Shown: positions 11,021 to 22,229 of the stretch, piece by piece | Layout of the letters: every line of letters starts with the position of its first letter | Numbering within the stretch: position 1 is the stretch's first letter | NCBI GenBank assembly: GCA_944472135.2 | Contig: OX235264.1 | Span: 95,428,319 to 95,492,318 of the forward strand | Length of the DNA stretch: 64,000 nt | DNA from: Trichobilharzia regenti | Taxonomy: Eukaryota; Platyhelminthes; Trematoda; Strigeidida; Schistosomatidae | Direction: 5' to 3' | Position numbers and translations under genes: made by a program | The notes under the pieces: generated by a model | Databases searched by the model: none | Told to the model about the DNA's origin: nothing | The model's input: only the letters and a program-made list of their open reading frames with translations

Positions 11021-12265
11021 CTTCAATGCATCCATCAAACAGAAGTAGCAGGAATTATATTTGTTTGATGGGTACCAGTAATAGAGCCAAAAAACTTGAA
11101 TAAACTATTTCACAAGGTGGTAGCTGTTATGATCCCTGAGCCGGACAGAGAGAGTTACAAAACCTGAAACGACAGACACTGGAGTGAGCAAGTACACTCA
11201 CCTGGTGAGCCTCAAAGATGATTAGTCTTGCCTTCTGAATTCTACTACTAGGTGCCGCTAACCAGTAGCTAATGAAATGATGCGAGAAAACAGCCTAACA
11301 TTCATATCTAGGATAAACTGGGCTGTCAATAACTGTGATATGAATATAATTTTCAAAGCCTTTTGTCTGTATAATTTGAACATTTCAAAAGTATACTATT
11401 TGTGCTGACAAAAATGAAGCCATTTCAAACACTGAATATGAAAATACTTGCGGGCAAATTTTATGGAACTATTTAAACATTTGAGACTTTCCACGGGTAT
11501 ATGCCTTGAATGCAAACTGGCCTTCTTTGTACACAATGTGGTGGGTAGTCACTAATTAGACAGCAAAGGACAAAAGTGACTCTCACAGTACGAATATATA
11601 CATATATATATACATATACCATCTCTCATTATACTAATAGCTACTTATGTCATTAATGACATTACAAAGTAAATAAAGGCATGTCCGTTTTCTTTTTTTA
11701 TTCACAATTTTTCTCGATGACTGTAGACGTCACTCAGCATGGAATCCATCAAGAAGCAATACAAACATATCTCTCATGAAAATTTTTTTAATTATCAAAC
11801 TTGTCATTACGAAGAATAACTGAGGGTTAGATGAATTGACAGCAATTACACAGCTTGATATTATGTAAGTTACTTAAGTGTAGCTGGAATGTTCTTCTTT
11901 CTGTGTTAGTTCTTATGAATTAGATATGAATGATGTGCGTAGAAAGTTTTGAAAACTTGTCATTTAGTAACAAATATCAATCTAGATATGTACACAGATA
12001 GGCAGATTTTATTCGCACAGATATAAATTTTAAATCTTTAACCAAAGAGTAAGTGATACTATGGTGACGCTGAGAGCCATATCTTTATGTTCGCCAACAT
12101 ATGCAAAATAAACCTAGTACTGTCTTGGTGATTAGACTCAGGTGAAAAGGTGTACGTCATGTATTCATCTATATCTTCTGTCCTCTTACAAAAATCCTAT
12201 TGTTCCGTCAGAGTGTTACTTCTGTCACTCCTTTTGTGCAATTTTGTGTAGTTACCTAACCCATT
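11021..12265. other. Spacer with short AT repeats
   Basis: Mostly AT-rich. A TATATA tract lies near 11595-11618. The segment 11130-11290 is less AT-rich, but I could not assign it. Confidence 0.4.
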
Positions 12266-12269
12266 ATAA

Positions 12270-12850
12270 TACTTTTGTCTCCTTGCATTCCTAGTAGAGC
12301 ACAGGACTTGAATAGCATGTCTCCATTTTGTCCTATTCTCTGCCGTCCTCTTCAGCATGCTCTGCAATTACCGATAAACTCTTATCTCCTCTTCGCCCAA
12401 ACCCCACCATTTCACCATCAGATACACGCCCAACTCGACGTTTCCTTGTTGAGTTCCAATCAGGCGGTGGCCTGATGGTGTCACTTGAAGGCCTATACGG
12501 TGAAAGTCTGATCTATCTTCATCATCTAAATAGTTTTGAGCAATAGGTTCTTGGTTATTTAGTTTACAGAGGGGAAGAAAACCAGTCTCTGGAGCTGGCT
12601 GTTATTAATGCTTTCAGTGATGCTCTATCAAAATTGGTGTTGTTAATACGAATGTTGTTTTTATGCTGCGTCAAGCGTATTTCTAAATTGACTCCGTTGT
12701 GACGAAGGTGTGTCTTGTTTGTCTGACTCTGTTTCTGACATCTTCATCCATACTCTCGCCTATAGTTGGAAAGATGCTGCCTAGACAGATAAGTGAAGGA
12801 TGTGACGTATTTCAAACCGGCCCCGTTAATAGTTATGTTACTATAATTAT
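12270..12850 (-). mobile_element. RTE-type retrotransposon, 3' remnant
   Basis: Starts at the family's 3' edge (read on plus: CTCCTTGCATTCCTAGTAGAGC) and continues with antisense blocks of the C-terminal region (GTCTCCATTTTGTCC, TTGAGTTCCAATCAGGCGG, GATGGTGTCACTTG). Two overlapping plus-strand frames here are shadows. There are many stops on the coding strand. Confidence 0.55.
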
Positions 12851-13695
12851 ACTCTTATACACTTTCTAGGGGTACTCTATTTCGACCCAAAAACTTTGAA
12901 CTCTGACCTCAGGGGTATTGATCTAATTATTCTATGAATGGTTAATTGGTTTATCCCTTTAAAGTTTAACAGTTTAAACCACTCTTGACTTACGTTACTT
13001 TAAGTTCCTTTTAGTTACTTTTTGTTATCTCGAAAAACGTATGTTCAAATATTTATTGTACCTTATATTTTTTTGTATTATTCAGGTTATAGCAAGCAAG
13101 CTACGGGGAATTCTCGAAATATTAGGAAAATTAGACCATATTTTCATAGCACTTTCTTCCTTCTAGCTCTGCTCAAACTTGTGTATTCTGGGTCATTGAA
13201 CAAGGGAAATTTTAGGAAGTTAACTTGGTGATTTGATATTTCTAAAACGGAACCTTGATTGCTGACATTTCATAGAAAGTATTTCTCCTTAAAATCGTCT
13301 ATCCATAATTTTCACATAATTTATACAAAGTCTGAATTAATTCCAATGTAACTAGCTCTGTCTGATGACCCGATCCATTGTTTTAAATGTGAGATGAAAT
13401 TAAAAGACTTTCTATTCTCTTACCTACAACATTTCAGGTGAATCATCGAATTCTGAAGCCACAACTTGTTGTTCATAATAACGTTGGTATTAATTTAGAT
13501 GTGAAACATTTGATCAAAGCAAAATGCAAGTTTCACGCATTTGAATCCCATAGAGCAAGTGACGTTTTGACAGCTTCATAGGGCTTTCAATTCACTGAAA
13601 GCAGTACATTTTTGGTACCTCTGAGGTTTCTCAGTCAGATGGTCGAATTGCAGAGCATTTATTTCAACATGAAATTAGCTTTTACAGTTCTTCGT

Positions 13696-14169
13696 GAATT
13701 TCATAATTCGGCGATTTCATTCTCAAAAGCTGTACAATCGCATTTATATAGATTATTTTAACATGGATAGAATTATTATTTGTTTAATTTCACATAGTAA
13801 CGAAGGTGATAATAATTTTCAACTTGATATGATAGTTTGAAGGTACGAATATAGATTACAAGAGGCTTAGAGACAAGATTTCATAGGATTAGAAAATCTA
13901 ATCCTATTTCTAATCCTATGAAATCTTGTCTCTAAGCCTCTTGTAATCTATATTCGTACCTTCAAACTATCATATCAAGTTGAAAATTATTATCACCTTC
14001 GTTACTATGTGAAATTAAACAAATAATAATTCTATCCATGTTAAAATAATCTATATAAATGCGATTGTACAGCTTTTGAGAATGAAATCGCCGAAAAGAT
14101 ATCTTTGCTGAACTTCGTGTTCTCTTCTTTCTAATGTCCATATGGGTATTTTCCAAGAATTTCATAATT
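13696..14169 (-). mobile_element. Foldback (hairpin) PLE-related insertion with 13-bp target-site duplication
   Basis: The insertion at 13709-14156 is flanked by direct repeats GAATTTCATAATT (13696-13708 and 14157-14169). Inside it, arms 13707-13895 and 13907-14095 are exact reverse complements (189 bp each, no mismatch seen) around an 11-nt centre; their outermost 2 bp overlap the left target duplication. The remaining 14096-14156 is single copy. On the minus strand the single-copy part plus one arm match the repeat at 32711-32960. That repeat belongs to the PLE-associated family, which is also seen near 39.03 and 39.9 kb. It therefore looks like a retroelement piece that was copied, turned back on itself and inserted. 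The 67-codon minus frame is part of the repeat and is not evidence of a gene. Confidence 0.8.
13707..14095. repeat. Perfect inverted repeat, 2 x 189 bp
   Basis: Position p pairs with position 27802-p across the whole span. The centre (13896-13906) also contains nested copies of TAGGATTAG / CTAATCCTA. Such DNA would extrude as a cruciform, and its transcript would be a long double-stranded hairpin. Confidence 0.9.
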
Positions 14170-15415
14170 GTCTATCAGGGCTGCTTTTATTATAGTCCGT
14201 TGTCTGTATAGTTTTTGCAAAACCATGATTATCTCCTTGATAATCTCTGAAACCAACCATCTCATAGACAGGCATCAGGGAAGGTGGTTATATTGTTTAA
14301 GCAGAAACGCACAAACCTGTTTCACATTAAAGTCACAGCTGATGGTGTTGTCTAGAAGAACAATGGAAACCTTTGGACTAAGCCATCCTGTGCATGAAAC
14401 TTAACAACACCAAAGACATCCATCTGATTTACAAATCTTCCCCATGTTGACTATGATTTTGTAGTTTATTTTGTTATGTAAGCAAAATGACCTAAAGTAT
14501 TTTTGTCTTTTATTTCCGAAACGAATTACGTGTACTACTGTTTAACGTTAAGGCCAGCCAAATAGTTGTGATATATCAATGATTCACTTTAGTTTAAGCA
14601 TTTGTTAAAAGCCAGTAGAGGCTCTCAGTGAATGTGAAGTGACGTCTGAATGATATCTATTGACCCAGTAATAAAAACATAATTTCTATAAAAAGTAAAA
14701 CCCAAACAGTCTAACAGTTACAAATAAATTGAAATAACACTGTATACCGTGTTTGTAAAACATCCGCCCACTGATGGATTGAAAACCCACAAATGAATAT
14801 ACATTCTCCCACAATTGTATATGCAGTTTCTAATGCATGTTAGTAGAAGAGACATGTGACAAATGCGTCCCACTGCCTAATGGAAAAGAAATGAAGTTCG
14901 CTTATACTTACAATTATGTAAAATAAGTTATTAGAATACAACAGTGCTTAAATTGTTCAAGGACGTTCGTAATAATAACCATAAAATTGAAAGGCTTTTT
15001 GAAACTTTTCTTTTATTTCACTAACACCGGTACCAGACTAATGACCATGCACAGCTTGAATATGTGTGTACAGATACTAAGTTAAATTCAGTCTGTACAT
15101 TTAATATGTACCTCAGATAATTAAATATTAAGTAGTCGTAATTACCAAGTTTATTTGTTTAAAAGTGTTATAGTAACCTTAATTTATTCTAGGAGCCGTT
15201 ATGTCAAAAGCGTAGGCACTAAAATACTTTATCTCTTGGGGACTAAAGCAACTAACATGTTTGTTCACTCACTGAAACTATAACAGTTTCAATTGATCCC
15301 AAATTTTATTTTTTTTAAATTTTTTTTCCATTATTGCAATCCTACTTATTATGATACTGATCATAGCCTCAGAATGAGTGGTGATAAGAATATTAATTTG
15401 TTTGGTTTCTAAACA
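14170..15415. other. AT-rich spacer, nothing recognised
   Basis: No coding signal and no repeat match. A poly-T/poly-A tract lies at 15306-15328. Confidence 0.4.
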
Positions 15416-15417
15416 CC

Positions 15418-15606
15418 AGCAACCTGTGCGCTAGCAGCACAGTGGTTAGGACTCTTGCCGACCATGTAAAAGGTCCGGGGTTCGATTCCCGACCGACGCA
15501 CATCTGATATCAATTGTCGGCCTGCTGAATTTGTGCTACCGATATCACATGCTAAAAATTCCATACTTGTACCAAAATGCGGTGTGGAATCAAGCTTTAA
15601 TAAAAA
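15418..15606 (+). repeat. tRNA-Gly-headed SINE, body type 2
   Basis: The head GCGCTAGCAGCACAGTGGTT has a clear B box (GGGGTTCGATTCCC, 15477-15490) and a GACGCA end. The type 2 body follows (TGATATCAATTGTCGGCC, then CATACTTGTACCAAAATGCGG, then GTGTGGAATCAAGC) with a TTTAATAAAAAA tail. It directly abuts a 5S-like sequence. Confidence 0.75.
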
Positions 15607-15607
15607 A

Positions 15608-15726
15608 GTCGGCGGCCGTATTACGTTAAAAGCACCGGTTCTCGTCCGATCACCGTAGTTAAGCAACGTTAGGTCCGGTTAGTACTTGCATCTGTGACCA
15701 GCTTGGAATACCGGGTGTTCCCGGCT
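15608..15726 (+). pseudogene. 5S rRNA-like sequence
   Basis: A 119-nt stretch has strong 5S rRNA character. ACGTTAAAAGCACCGG leads into TTCTCGTCCGATCACC, then AGTTAAGCAACGTTAGG, then CCGGTTAGTACTTGCAT and GGAATACCGGGTG. The internal Pol III promoter region (box A, intermediate element and box C area) is largely kept. The 5' and 3' ends (GTCGGC / CCCGGC) can pair only partly. It lies head-to-tail between a SINE and a tRNA-Gly-like unit. It could be a stray functional gene, but several changes at conserved sites make a pseudogene or composite repeat likelier. Confidence 0.75.
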
Positions 15727-15731
15727 TTGCC

Positions 15732-15804
15732 GCGACCATAGTGTAGTGGTTATCAAGGCTGCCTTCCAAACATTCGACCCAGGGTTCGACTGCAGGCGGT
15801 CGCA
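15732..15804 (+). pseudogene. tRNA-Gly(TCC)-like sequence
   Basis: The 73-nt unit starts GCGACCATAGTGTAGTGGTT (A box) and has the anticodon loop CTTCCAA, with TCC at 15765-15767. It ends CGGTCGCA. The acceptor stem pairs at six of seven positions. The T arm (CAGGG, loop TTCGACT, GCAGG) is mostly unpaired, unlike a functional tRNA, so I call it a pseudogene. The anticodon stem region is close to metazoan tRNA-Gly(TCC). TTTTT follows at 15810-15814. Confidence 0.6.
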
Positions 15805-15816
15805 AGATATTTTTAT

Positions 15817-15898
15817 GCGTCGGTGTCACAGCGGTTAGGACACTCGCTGACCACTCACGTGGTCAGGGGTTTGATCTCCGGACGACGCACTCCTTTAA
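15817..15898 (+). repeat. SINE head (tRNA-Gly-like), body missing
   Basis: GCGTCGGTGTCACAGCGGTT to GGACGACGCACTCCTTTA is a complete head with its CACTCCTTTA joint. The body is replaced at once by a second SINE head. This suggests insertion or unequal exchange at the joint. Confidence 0.65.
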
Positions 15899-15899
15899 G

Positions 15900-16128
15900 G
15901 CGTCAGTGGCACAACGGTTAAGATGCTCGTTGACCATGCAGATGGTTCGAGGTTCATTCGCCGACTGATGCACTCCTTTACCTCTCTAAGTGAGATATAA
16001 TTCTGGTAAAGAGGAAGGGTTGGGCATGAGGCTAGCAAACCAATCCTGTAAAAATAAACACTGCTACAGAAACTTCAAGCCTCTAGATTGAAGCCTTATG
16101 TTCCACTGGGAACGTGAAGAAAAAAACC
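15900..16128 (+). repeat. tRNA-Gly-headed SINE, body type 1
   Basis: The head starts GCGTCAGTGGCACAACGG and has a worn B box (GAGGTTCATTCGCC). The body (GGTTGGGCATGAGGCTAGC, then CTGCTACAGAAACTTCAAGC, then TTCCACTGGGAACGTGAAG) matches 7952-8190 closely and ends in an A-rich tail. Confidence 0.75.
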
Positions 16129-19100
16129 TGTGATACAACATGGATTTTTGAACATTTGGTACAAATTTTGCATCGAATTTACTCCACATCATTCAAAACA
16201 CATAACATGTTATATATAATTAACTGAAATTCATAATAGCAACGTTCAGGTATTAAAAGTAACAATGTATTCAAAAGTAAGAAAAGAAATAACTAAGATG
16301 ATAACATGATTGAAAAATCACTAATAACAGTACGTTGTACGCCTAACACTCTCTCTATCACAGAGAACGAGGGTCGAATAGGGTATCTTTGAGCGTTTGT
16401 ATATTGTCATGCGAGCCTTTAGTCTTTGGTAATAACTTCTAATCCTACAAGGGGAGAATTGTCAACACAGAAAATGTTGAGAATCAGACAGCACGGATTT
16501 AGGTCATTTCTAACATGAATTCAGGTACTTGCCGACTAAAGTGATAATAACATGACTAAGTGGAACACCACTAGGCATACTGACAACCTGCAATACCCCT
16601 CACACCAAGACATGGTCCTTTTTCAGTGGCTGAGGGAAATACTGTGAGAGAGACATAAAGAACAGTAGGCGAGATCGAGAAATAAAAAGCTGTAGAGTCT
16701 AAGCGATTACTGATTGTCCTAATTTCTTAATGTAGAAGGTTAAGCGGAACATTTTCTTAGAAATCAATAGGATATGGAATAGTAGAGAAAGATCAAATCT
16801 AGTTCAGCTTAACTCCGTCCTGTCATTTATCTTATGTCACTCACTCGGCTCGCCTGATATTTGATTTTGTGTCTACCTAACTGAAGCTTTTCTAGATTGT
16901 TATCTAAACACAAAATATTAAAGACATATCTTTGGAAATATTCCTTTTGATGCCGTGGAAGTGTATTAAATACAAAGCTTGAGAATGTAGTGACTTTTGG
17001 TTAAACCTATCTTTTATAAGACCAGATGCGAAGTTTTTGTGCTACTTTCTATATGTCCTTTGTATGATACACTTTTCAAGACATAACCTTTCTGTATGAA
17101 GTTAATTGTCGTCTTATTAACTCCTATGACCCAATGTGTATATTCCGTGATTTGAAGTTAATTGTGCTTACCCCAATATCAGCTGAGGTAAATGTTGTAC
17201 AAACCGAAGTGTCGTACCAGCGGTGTGCTAGTGAGAAGATTTTGTAAACATTTTTAAGTCTTTTCAAAGAGTTTTGGATGTGATAGAGATGGAATAAGCT
17301 GCCAAGAGGAGAGATCAAAGGTTTTCGTGAAAATGTATAGAAAGAGTGAAAGCAAGACTAGAGAAGAACAATACGGAGAACATAAACCAACAAAACTCTC
17401 AACGTAAGGATTCTTCATTTATCATTTTGCCAAATAATTAGTTCCTTTGATGTTAAGAAGGAAGTAGAAGCAAAGTTACACCGGAAATATGATGATTACT
17501 TTGGCATCTTCTACCTGATATTCCCTGATTCAAAGATGTGTATAAACTCTAAAACCGAGATTGGTAGATTTAAACAGGGATGAATATCATTTTCTTACAT
17601 AAACGTACACAAAATCGTGGCCCAAATAAACTGAAAGAATACTGGGCATATAGCTCAGAACAAAGTCCTTGGATGACCTACACTAAATCTTGTACTGACT
17701 TGGCAAAGAGCATACTGTGAGACTCATTTTTATTTGCGACAGAAGTGATTCGATCAGATTAGTTATTCAAATTGGTCTTCAGTCTTTAACAAATGTATTT
17801 CTCATAGGTGTGTTAATCATTATTTATGAGTAAATACCAAATCACCTAATTGTTTTGTTACAGAACATAACTGCACATTATGTCATCTGTGCACTGAAAA
17901 GCTTATTTATAAAATCGCGAAGTCTATTAATGAATAGTGCAAGTGTGAATTATGATGGGTTGTAATAGGTGAAAGCAAGATATTCATATTTTAAGCATTT
18001 CTCAGAATTGATATAGGAATAAAATCTAGGCTAGACGGTGGAATATAATTCGTAATAGCATGTTTATGAAAGATGAACTGCGCTGAAATCGTTAGCTATA
18101 CTGGATGAAACTATATATTACTGACCTACTGATATCCACAGTTAGATACTTGTCATATCAACCATTAGCAGTGATATCAAAATGCTCATTTTGTTTAATC
18201 TTGAGTAAATAGCATTGCGTGTGTTTAGGGTTGCTCTCCTGATTTCCATCCATAAGATCAAGCAGATGAAATATTGCGATATGAATAATAAGGGTTTAGT
18301 TGTTTAAAAATCCTTGTAATTTATTCAGAACAAAAATAGTTGGAGCAAACAATTGTTTTCAACAAAATTTTCTTCAGGCTGTACAATTACAAATGCATTA
18401 AATTAGGGATACAAATATTCCACTGTCATCAGTTACAAGCTTAGAAATCATGAAAACCTAGCTGCTATAGAGCATTGTCAGACCTTCATTCGGTTCAACT
18501 TCTTAAACAAGTCTTCAATCATTCAGAATAGACTACTAGCTGATGTGCATGATGCAAACACACTTCTAGTGTTCATATTTGCAGTCACTAGATTGCTCAA
18601 AGATGACAATGCACTTCTGCGTCTGACTCCTACACCGTCTTTTTCACCCTATGTAGATATTTTAAGTTCACTAAACGTATAAGTTACAACCAACTACAAT
18701 TATAAATGTTGATAGTATTTTAAGCACATGATAAACATTTCTACAAAGGACATCAATATTAGTCCACACAAAATATAAAAGTTAGCATAACAGGACTAAT
18801 TAGTTAGGGCACCAAAATAATCACAGTTACTATACAGAATATATATATGTAAACGTTTATTAATCACTCCCTGAGGACTCCACTTGCTTTCTTCTTTGCT
18901 ACTTTAGTTTGTCTTCTTTTTTCTCTTGCCATTTTAGCTTCTATATGAATTTGCGGATGAGAATAAAGAATGCAGATATTTGACCACTTATGATGACTAA
19001 TGATCTGCAAACATTATTGGTCCCACATCTTACAAGTCCCTCGTGAATTATCAGTTACCTTCCCCCACGACGCATCCTGGATTACAGTTGCAGAATATAC

Positions 19101-20630
19101 CTTCATACCAATGAAAAAGTACTAATTCATAATACTTCACGATTGCAATTTACAACGTAACTCATAGTGGCTGTAAAAATGGCTTACATTCCTTGTGAAT
19201 ACCCATTAATAAGAAAATATAGACTATTACTATGAGTCTGCATTGAGTACAATTCACTTCTGGAGTTAATCACGATGAAAATGCCCAATATGGATATAAA
19301 TCAAGATTGAGATTCGATGCCATAAACAGCAAATTTATATGGGGGGGGGGAAATAACTTCAAGCTTTATTTTTTTCCCAAGTATTTTGTAATGCATCCAA
19401 AACACACTTGGAATTTTTTGTTAATGCGGAGACAATATTTCTATATTTCTTGATGTGCTGCATTGAAAGACTAGTTATCACACTGTTCCCACAAACCAAC
19501 AACAAAAACGACAGCAACCATGTAATTTCACCATAAACCAAATTTATGTAATTTAAATAATACTCATCCATGCCTGTACAAAAGGTGTGTCCTACATAGG
19601 TAGGAATAAATATGTATTTCATTGTATTATTAATAAATACGCTTAATATCGTATATGTAATTTAGCATATTGATGATGCCTGTAAAATGGAATCTCTCAT
19701 GTGCAAAAAATGAGAATATATTATTATTAACATTGTGCAAATTATAATTATATATGTATATGTTTTTAGTCAACAAACTACAGGTTTCAAGGGTGAGTGT
19801 AGTCATGAGTGGTTTGTGAGATGGTATGAAAACTACCGTAAAATGAACCAACAAATTGGATACAACAGGGGTAATTTCAAAGGTGACAATTAACAGTCAT
19901 AATAATGATGGTGAAATGATGACGATGGTGTGGTGTAAGGTTAAAAGTGAACGATTATTCAGTAATAATGAATTCATTGAAGATGAATAAGCAGAACTGT
20001 ATAAATATAATAACAAATTGGAAAGTATTGCTTAAATCTAAGATAAAAAAAATAATAAGAAAGGTCATGAAATCATAAAAGGTCTGAAATGAAACAAAGA
20101 AAGAATAGGAGGATAGGAATTTAAACTGTCAATATTTCTAAGGGATTTGCTGAACTTATTGTAGACCGAGGTAAACACAGTGATCAATCATACTTCTTTT
20201 GTACACAAAGACCGGGTCTTCTCGCACTGATGACAAACGCTTAAACTACTGATAGAAGAAGTAATCGAGCTCCTCTAGGTAGACTACGAGGGACACCATA
20301 GATAACCAAGGAGGCCAGTACTTTTCACGTGGGCTAAAAATACACTATTTAGGCTTTTGGTTACCACTTTGTGCAACCACAAAGCTTCATCTTCACAAAC
20401 ACGCGCTGATAAAACACTCAAAATGGGGCCTATATGACTAGCCGCACATGAGCAGTTGAATTCATAGATATATACTGAAGAGTCCAGCCTTGGTAATTTA
20501 TCCCTGACTCTTTGTTTGAGTACTGGTTTAGCTGAAAAGCTGAGTACCAGTTAAGCTGCAGCAAATGTTCTTAGCGGTGATCTATTAAGTCAAAAATTCA
20601 TGATGTCTTCTACCATTTCCCCTTAGGAGT
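16129..20630. other. AT-rich region, no gene recognised
   Basis: About 4.5 kb without a convincing coding frame or a match to other repeats in the window. A G10 homopolymer lies at 19341-19350. Short open frames at 17.1, 19.4 and 19.7 kb have AT-driven composition and no family motif. This may be intron or intergenic DNA. Confidence 0.45.
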
Positions 20631-20639
20631 TTAACATAA

Positions 20640-21390
20640 GGGACAAAGGTTTTTTATCGACGGTATTAATCGTTTCCCTATCTGGAGGTATTGATATATA
20701 CTCATCAGTAAGTTCTCTGGATATCCATTTTCTTCCAGCGTACGTTTGGATTTGAGCATTTCTTCTTTATTGTACTCCTCTGAACATACACGTTTTATTG
20801 TATAAGGCGCATAACCAAACTTTTGTTTGTATTGAATCCGTGTGAAGTCGTGAAAGTCTGTGTGCTGACCTATCAAAGTCTTCTAAATAGGTTTCTTTCT
20901 ATCGGTCCTCGTGATGAAGAGGCAATCTAAGAATGGTATATTGTGGTATATATTTTTCTGCTTACATGTAATATGAAAAGCTAGGTAGGCGGTATTAACA
21001 GCATTCGGAAGATCCTGTTTATTAGGATTTCTATCGCAAACTATGAAGGTGTCATCTAATTATCCACAGTAATAGTCATGCTCCTTAATCGTTTCTTTGA
21101 TTGGGCCATTGTCAGCTTTTCCAAGAAAGCATCCATTAGCATATGGCCCAGAAGTGTGCCTGACGCAACCCCATCAACCTGTCGGTAAAAATCAATGCTG
21201 AACATAAACTGAACATTCACACTGCACTTCAACAGTGCTTCCTTGGCCTTTTCAAGCTGGATTCTTATATCTCTCTTTCATTCTGGCAGTTAGTCAAATA
21301 ATCAGTTAACTGTTTCAAGCAATAGGACATTGATAAATAATGAAGAAACATCCAGTGACATCATTTTCCTTCATTTTATGAATTATCAAG
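20640..21390 (-). mobile_element. Penelope-like element, RT domain remnant
   Basis: On the minus strand, frames restore PLE RT motifs in order. SLDVSSLFINVLLLETV (near 21.36 kb) is the 'SLDVxSLFTNVP' block. VQFMFSIDFYRQVDGVASG, then LGHMLMDAFLEKL is the 'FRQxDGVAMGSPLGP' block. LDDTFIVCD (near 21.04 kb) is the YVDD catalytic block with Y lost beside an in-frame stop. IPFLDC follows, and the copy ends with ENGYPENLL (near 20.71 kb), the block just after the RT. At least four frame changes or stops are present. It differs from the elements at 34, 42 and 47 kb, so it is a separate lineage. Confidence 0.75.
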
Positions 21391-21981
21391 GGACCTATAG
21401 TGAAATTAAAGATTGATCTGTACAGTTTTGCAAATTGACTTATACTTTAATGTAGCCATTCAACATTTGTATTTGCCACCTATGAAAGGATATTATTAAA
21501 TTTCAAACATAGTTGAAATGTTGAACAAATGCACCTGGAAGGAAGAATCTTTCCTTGAAGTCAAACTAAAAAGTGTATGTCACAGCACGCAATGACAGCT
21601 GTCTAGTGCCATCATCTTCATTTGTGGACATTTTGCTCTTCCAGTCACTTCTTATTAGTGAGATTAAAATATTAAATTGTACCTAAGCTTTTTTCTTATT
21701 AGATGTATCATTTTTTTATCACAGTGGTGGCTTTAACAGATTGTTGTCAAATGAATGAGTACTTAACTGTTAAATTTTAGAAAACCTAATAAGGAAAGAT
21801 TAAAAAGTTTGAAAAAAGGTAGTAGATGTTTTTCTTTCTAATTTGAAGACTGATGCAAACTAATTGATTGTTTTAATGTGACTGATCACTTGTTTATATA
21901 AAATGACATTTAGTAAGCCCTAATTATCTCATTATCTTTGTCAAACTGATCTTGTTTGTTACTAATTTGATTTTTCGCTGT

Positions 21982-22019
<38 letters not shown>

Positions 22020-22225
22020 ACAGTATCTGAGAAATACAGTGCTTTGCTAATTACCCATTGAGAACAGATAGATTGGACTGAACGTGAATAAAAATTATAC
22101 ACGTATTTCGGGTGAATTAGTTCTTTTCGTTCAGTTTCTCTGGCTGTACAATTTTTACATGAAGGCTCCCGGTAACAAAAGTGACGAGTTGTGACACTCA
22201 TAGTTGGTATTAACATTATTATGTC
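21391..22225. other. Spacer with an AT microsatellite
   Basis: AT-rich, with no coding signal except the microsatellite listed separately. Confidence 0.4.
21985..22016. repeat. (AT)16 microsatellite
   Basis: 32 bp of uninterrupted AT dinucleotide. Confidence 0.95.
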
Positions 22226-22229
22226 CTTT

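Noticed and set aside
13369..13400. CTGATGACCCG near 13370, considered as a hammerhead core
   Set aside because: No pairing stem II and no GAAA strand at the right distance follow.
15732..15804. Functional tRNA-Gly gene
   Set aside because: The T-arm stem pairs at only two of five positions and one acceptor pair is mismatched.
16129..20630. Short frames at 17.1, 19.4 and 19.7 kb as small genes
   Set aside because: AT-driven composition, no motif, no splice or start context, and no match to other parts of the window.
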